In this document: in pieces, positions 5,261 through 5,721 of the stretch
Numbering within the stretch: the stretch's first letter is position 1
How the letters are laid out: each line of letters begins with the position of its first letter
Assembly (NCBI GenBank): GCA_001796155.1
Contig: MGLU01000019.1
Location: forward strand, 221-5,941
Length of the DNA: 5,721 nucleotides
Reading direction: 5' to 3'
Origin: Chlamydiae bacterium RIFCSPHIGHO2_12_FULL_27_8
Lineage (GTDB): Bacteria; Chlamydiota; Chlamydiia; Chlamydiales; SM23-39
Translations under genes and position numbers: made by a program
Notes under the pieces: model-generated
Told to the model about the DNA's origin: nothing
Database searches by the model: none
What the model saw: only the letters and a program-made list of their open reading frames with translations

Positions 5261-5721
5261 TCATAATTCTAATAATTGACCGAAATCGATTACTTTATCA
5301 AAATATCTCTCATCCAAAACTCTCTCTTCCACCCCGTTCACATGAATAAGAACAGGTCTGATGGAGCAGTTTCTAGGAATTTTCAAACTTTTTCTTTTCT
5401 TCTCCATTTCCTCGATGATTTTATTGCCGACTGGACTTTTAGAGAATTTAATCTCACATACATACAGATTAAGGAAGCGAGTTTGAATCATATAGTCAAT
5501 TTGGCATCCGGCTTGCTTTATCGTGTGATTTTGAAAAAATGGGCCTTCCATTACTATTTCCTCTGGAGAGATCCCTAACATCTTCCAAAGAGTTTTTCTA
5601 TTGTGGACAACAAGATTCTCAAACTGTAATCCCATTATACCTTCCCACCCAGGAAGTTGGGTCATTAAAGTGGAAAAGTTTTCTTTTTCAATATTAGAAC
5701 GATTGGGAGATATATATTTTA
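5261..5721 (-). CDS. C-terminal part of an ATPase-associated PD-(D/E)XK-like protein, truncated at the window edge
   Basis: The minus-strand frame is open from the window edge and ends in TGA, giving 152 complete codons. The ATG at 5665 is internal, because in-frame sequence continues upstream of it (YISPNRSNIEKENFSTL before MTQLPGWEG). The fragment resembles the C-terminal region of P-loop ATPases with a DUF4143/DUF234-type tail. It has GLQFENLVVHNR, then CQIDYMIQT, then CEIKFSK. Numbered from that Met, Glu16, Asp57, Glu71 and Lys73 fit the E...D...ExK arrangement of the PD-(D/E)XK nuclease-like fold. The N-terminal Walker-containing half, expected upstream, is outside the window, so intactness cannot be judged. 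GC in sampled lines (33-42%) is clearly above the neighbouring genes, suggesting acquisition from elsewhere. Such proteins are often multicopy and mobile; their cellular role is poorly defined. Family placement is moderately sure, function not assigned. Confidence 0.8.
   Translation of the reverse strand, partial: KYISPNRSNIEKENFSTLMTQLPGWEGIMGLQFENLVVHNRKTLWKMLGISPEEIVMEGPFFQNHTIKQAGCQIDYMIQTRFLNLYVCEIKFSKSPVGNKIIEEMEKKRKSLKIPRNCSIRPVLIHVNGVEERVLDERYFDKVIDFGQLLEL

Noticed and set aside
5276..5578. 100-codon plus-strand open frame opposite the ATPase-like gene
   Set aside because: The opposite strand encodes conserved QID and EIK motifs in a longer frame that continues past the window edge; this frame is its shadow.

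Overview
The window most likely comes from a very AT-rich member of the Chlamydiota. The main evidence is the truncated SecA. Between Walker B and the end of the preprotein-cross-linking domain it carries the long extra segment I associate with chlamydial SecA, and the motor and scaffold motifs also read as chlamydial. GlgC followed directly by a calcineurin-like phosphohydrolase also matches the gene order I remember in Chlamydia (CT489-CT488). I could not run a search, so phylum is fairly secure and anything finer is open. Hand counts of a few 60-base lines in the first 5 kb gave about 18-32% GC, far below Chlamydiaceae, so an environmental or animal-associated deep lineage is likely.

Layout. 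Positions 1-2337 (+) hold the C-terminal four fifths of secA, starting at the Walker B motif. Tail to tail with it, and sharing a 4-base stop palindrome, is a minus-strand gene (2334-2807) for a small zinc-ribbon membrane protein of unknown function. A 253-base, extremely AT-rich intergenic stretch (2808-3060) separates this gene from the divergent glgC and probably holds both promoters. glgC (3061-4329, +) and a metallophosphoesterase gene (4319-5071, +) overlap by 11 bases and look like a translationally coupled pair. Positions 5072-5260 are non-coding and hold a 40-base near-perfect hairpin resembling the end of an IS200/IS605-type element, then a cluster of short GTC(A/G)(T/C)AAAA repeats. 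The last block (5261-5721, -) is the C-terminal part of an ATPase-associated PD-(D/E)XK-like protein. It is visibly richer in GC (33-42% in sampled lines) and probably has a separate, mobile history.

Function. secA supplies the motor for Sec-dependent export. GlgC makes ADP-glucose for glycogen synthesis, and the coupled phosphoesterase has no known substrate. The zinc-ribbon protein may simply be a neighbour of secA. No RNA gene, CRISPR array or intact transposase gene is visible. The most unusual part is the 5072-5721 end, where a transposon-like hairpin, phased short repeats and a compositionally foreign gene meet.
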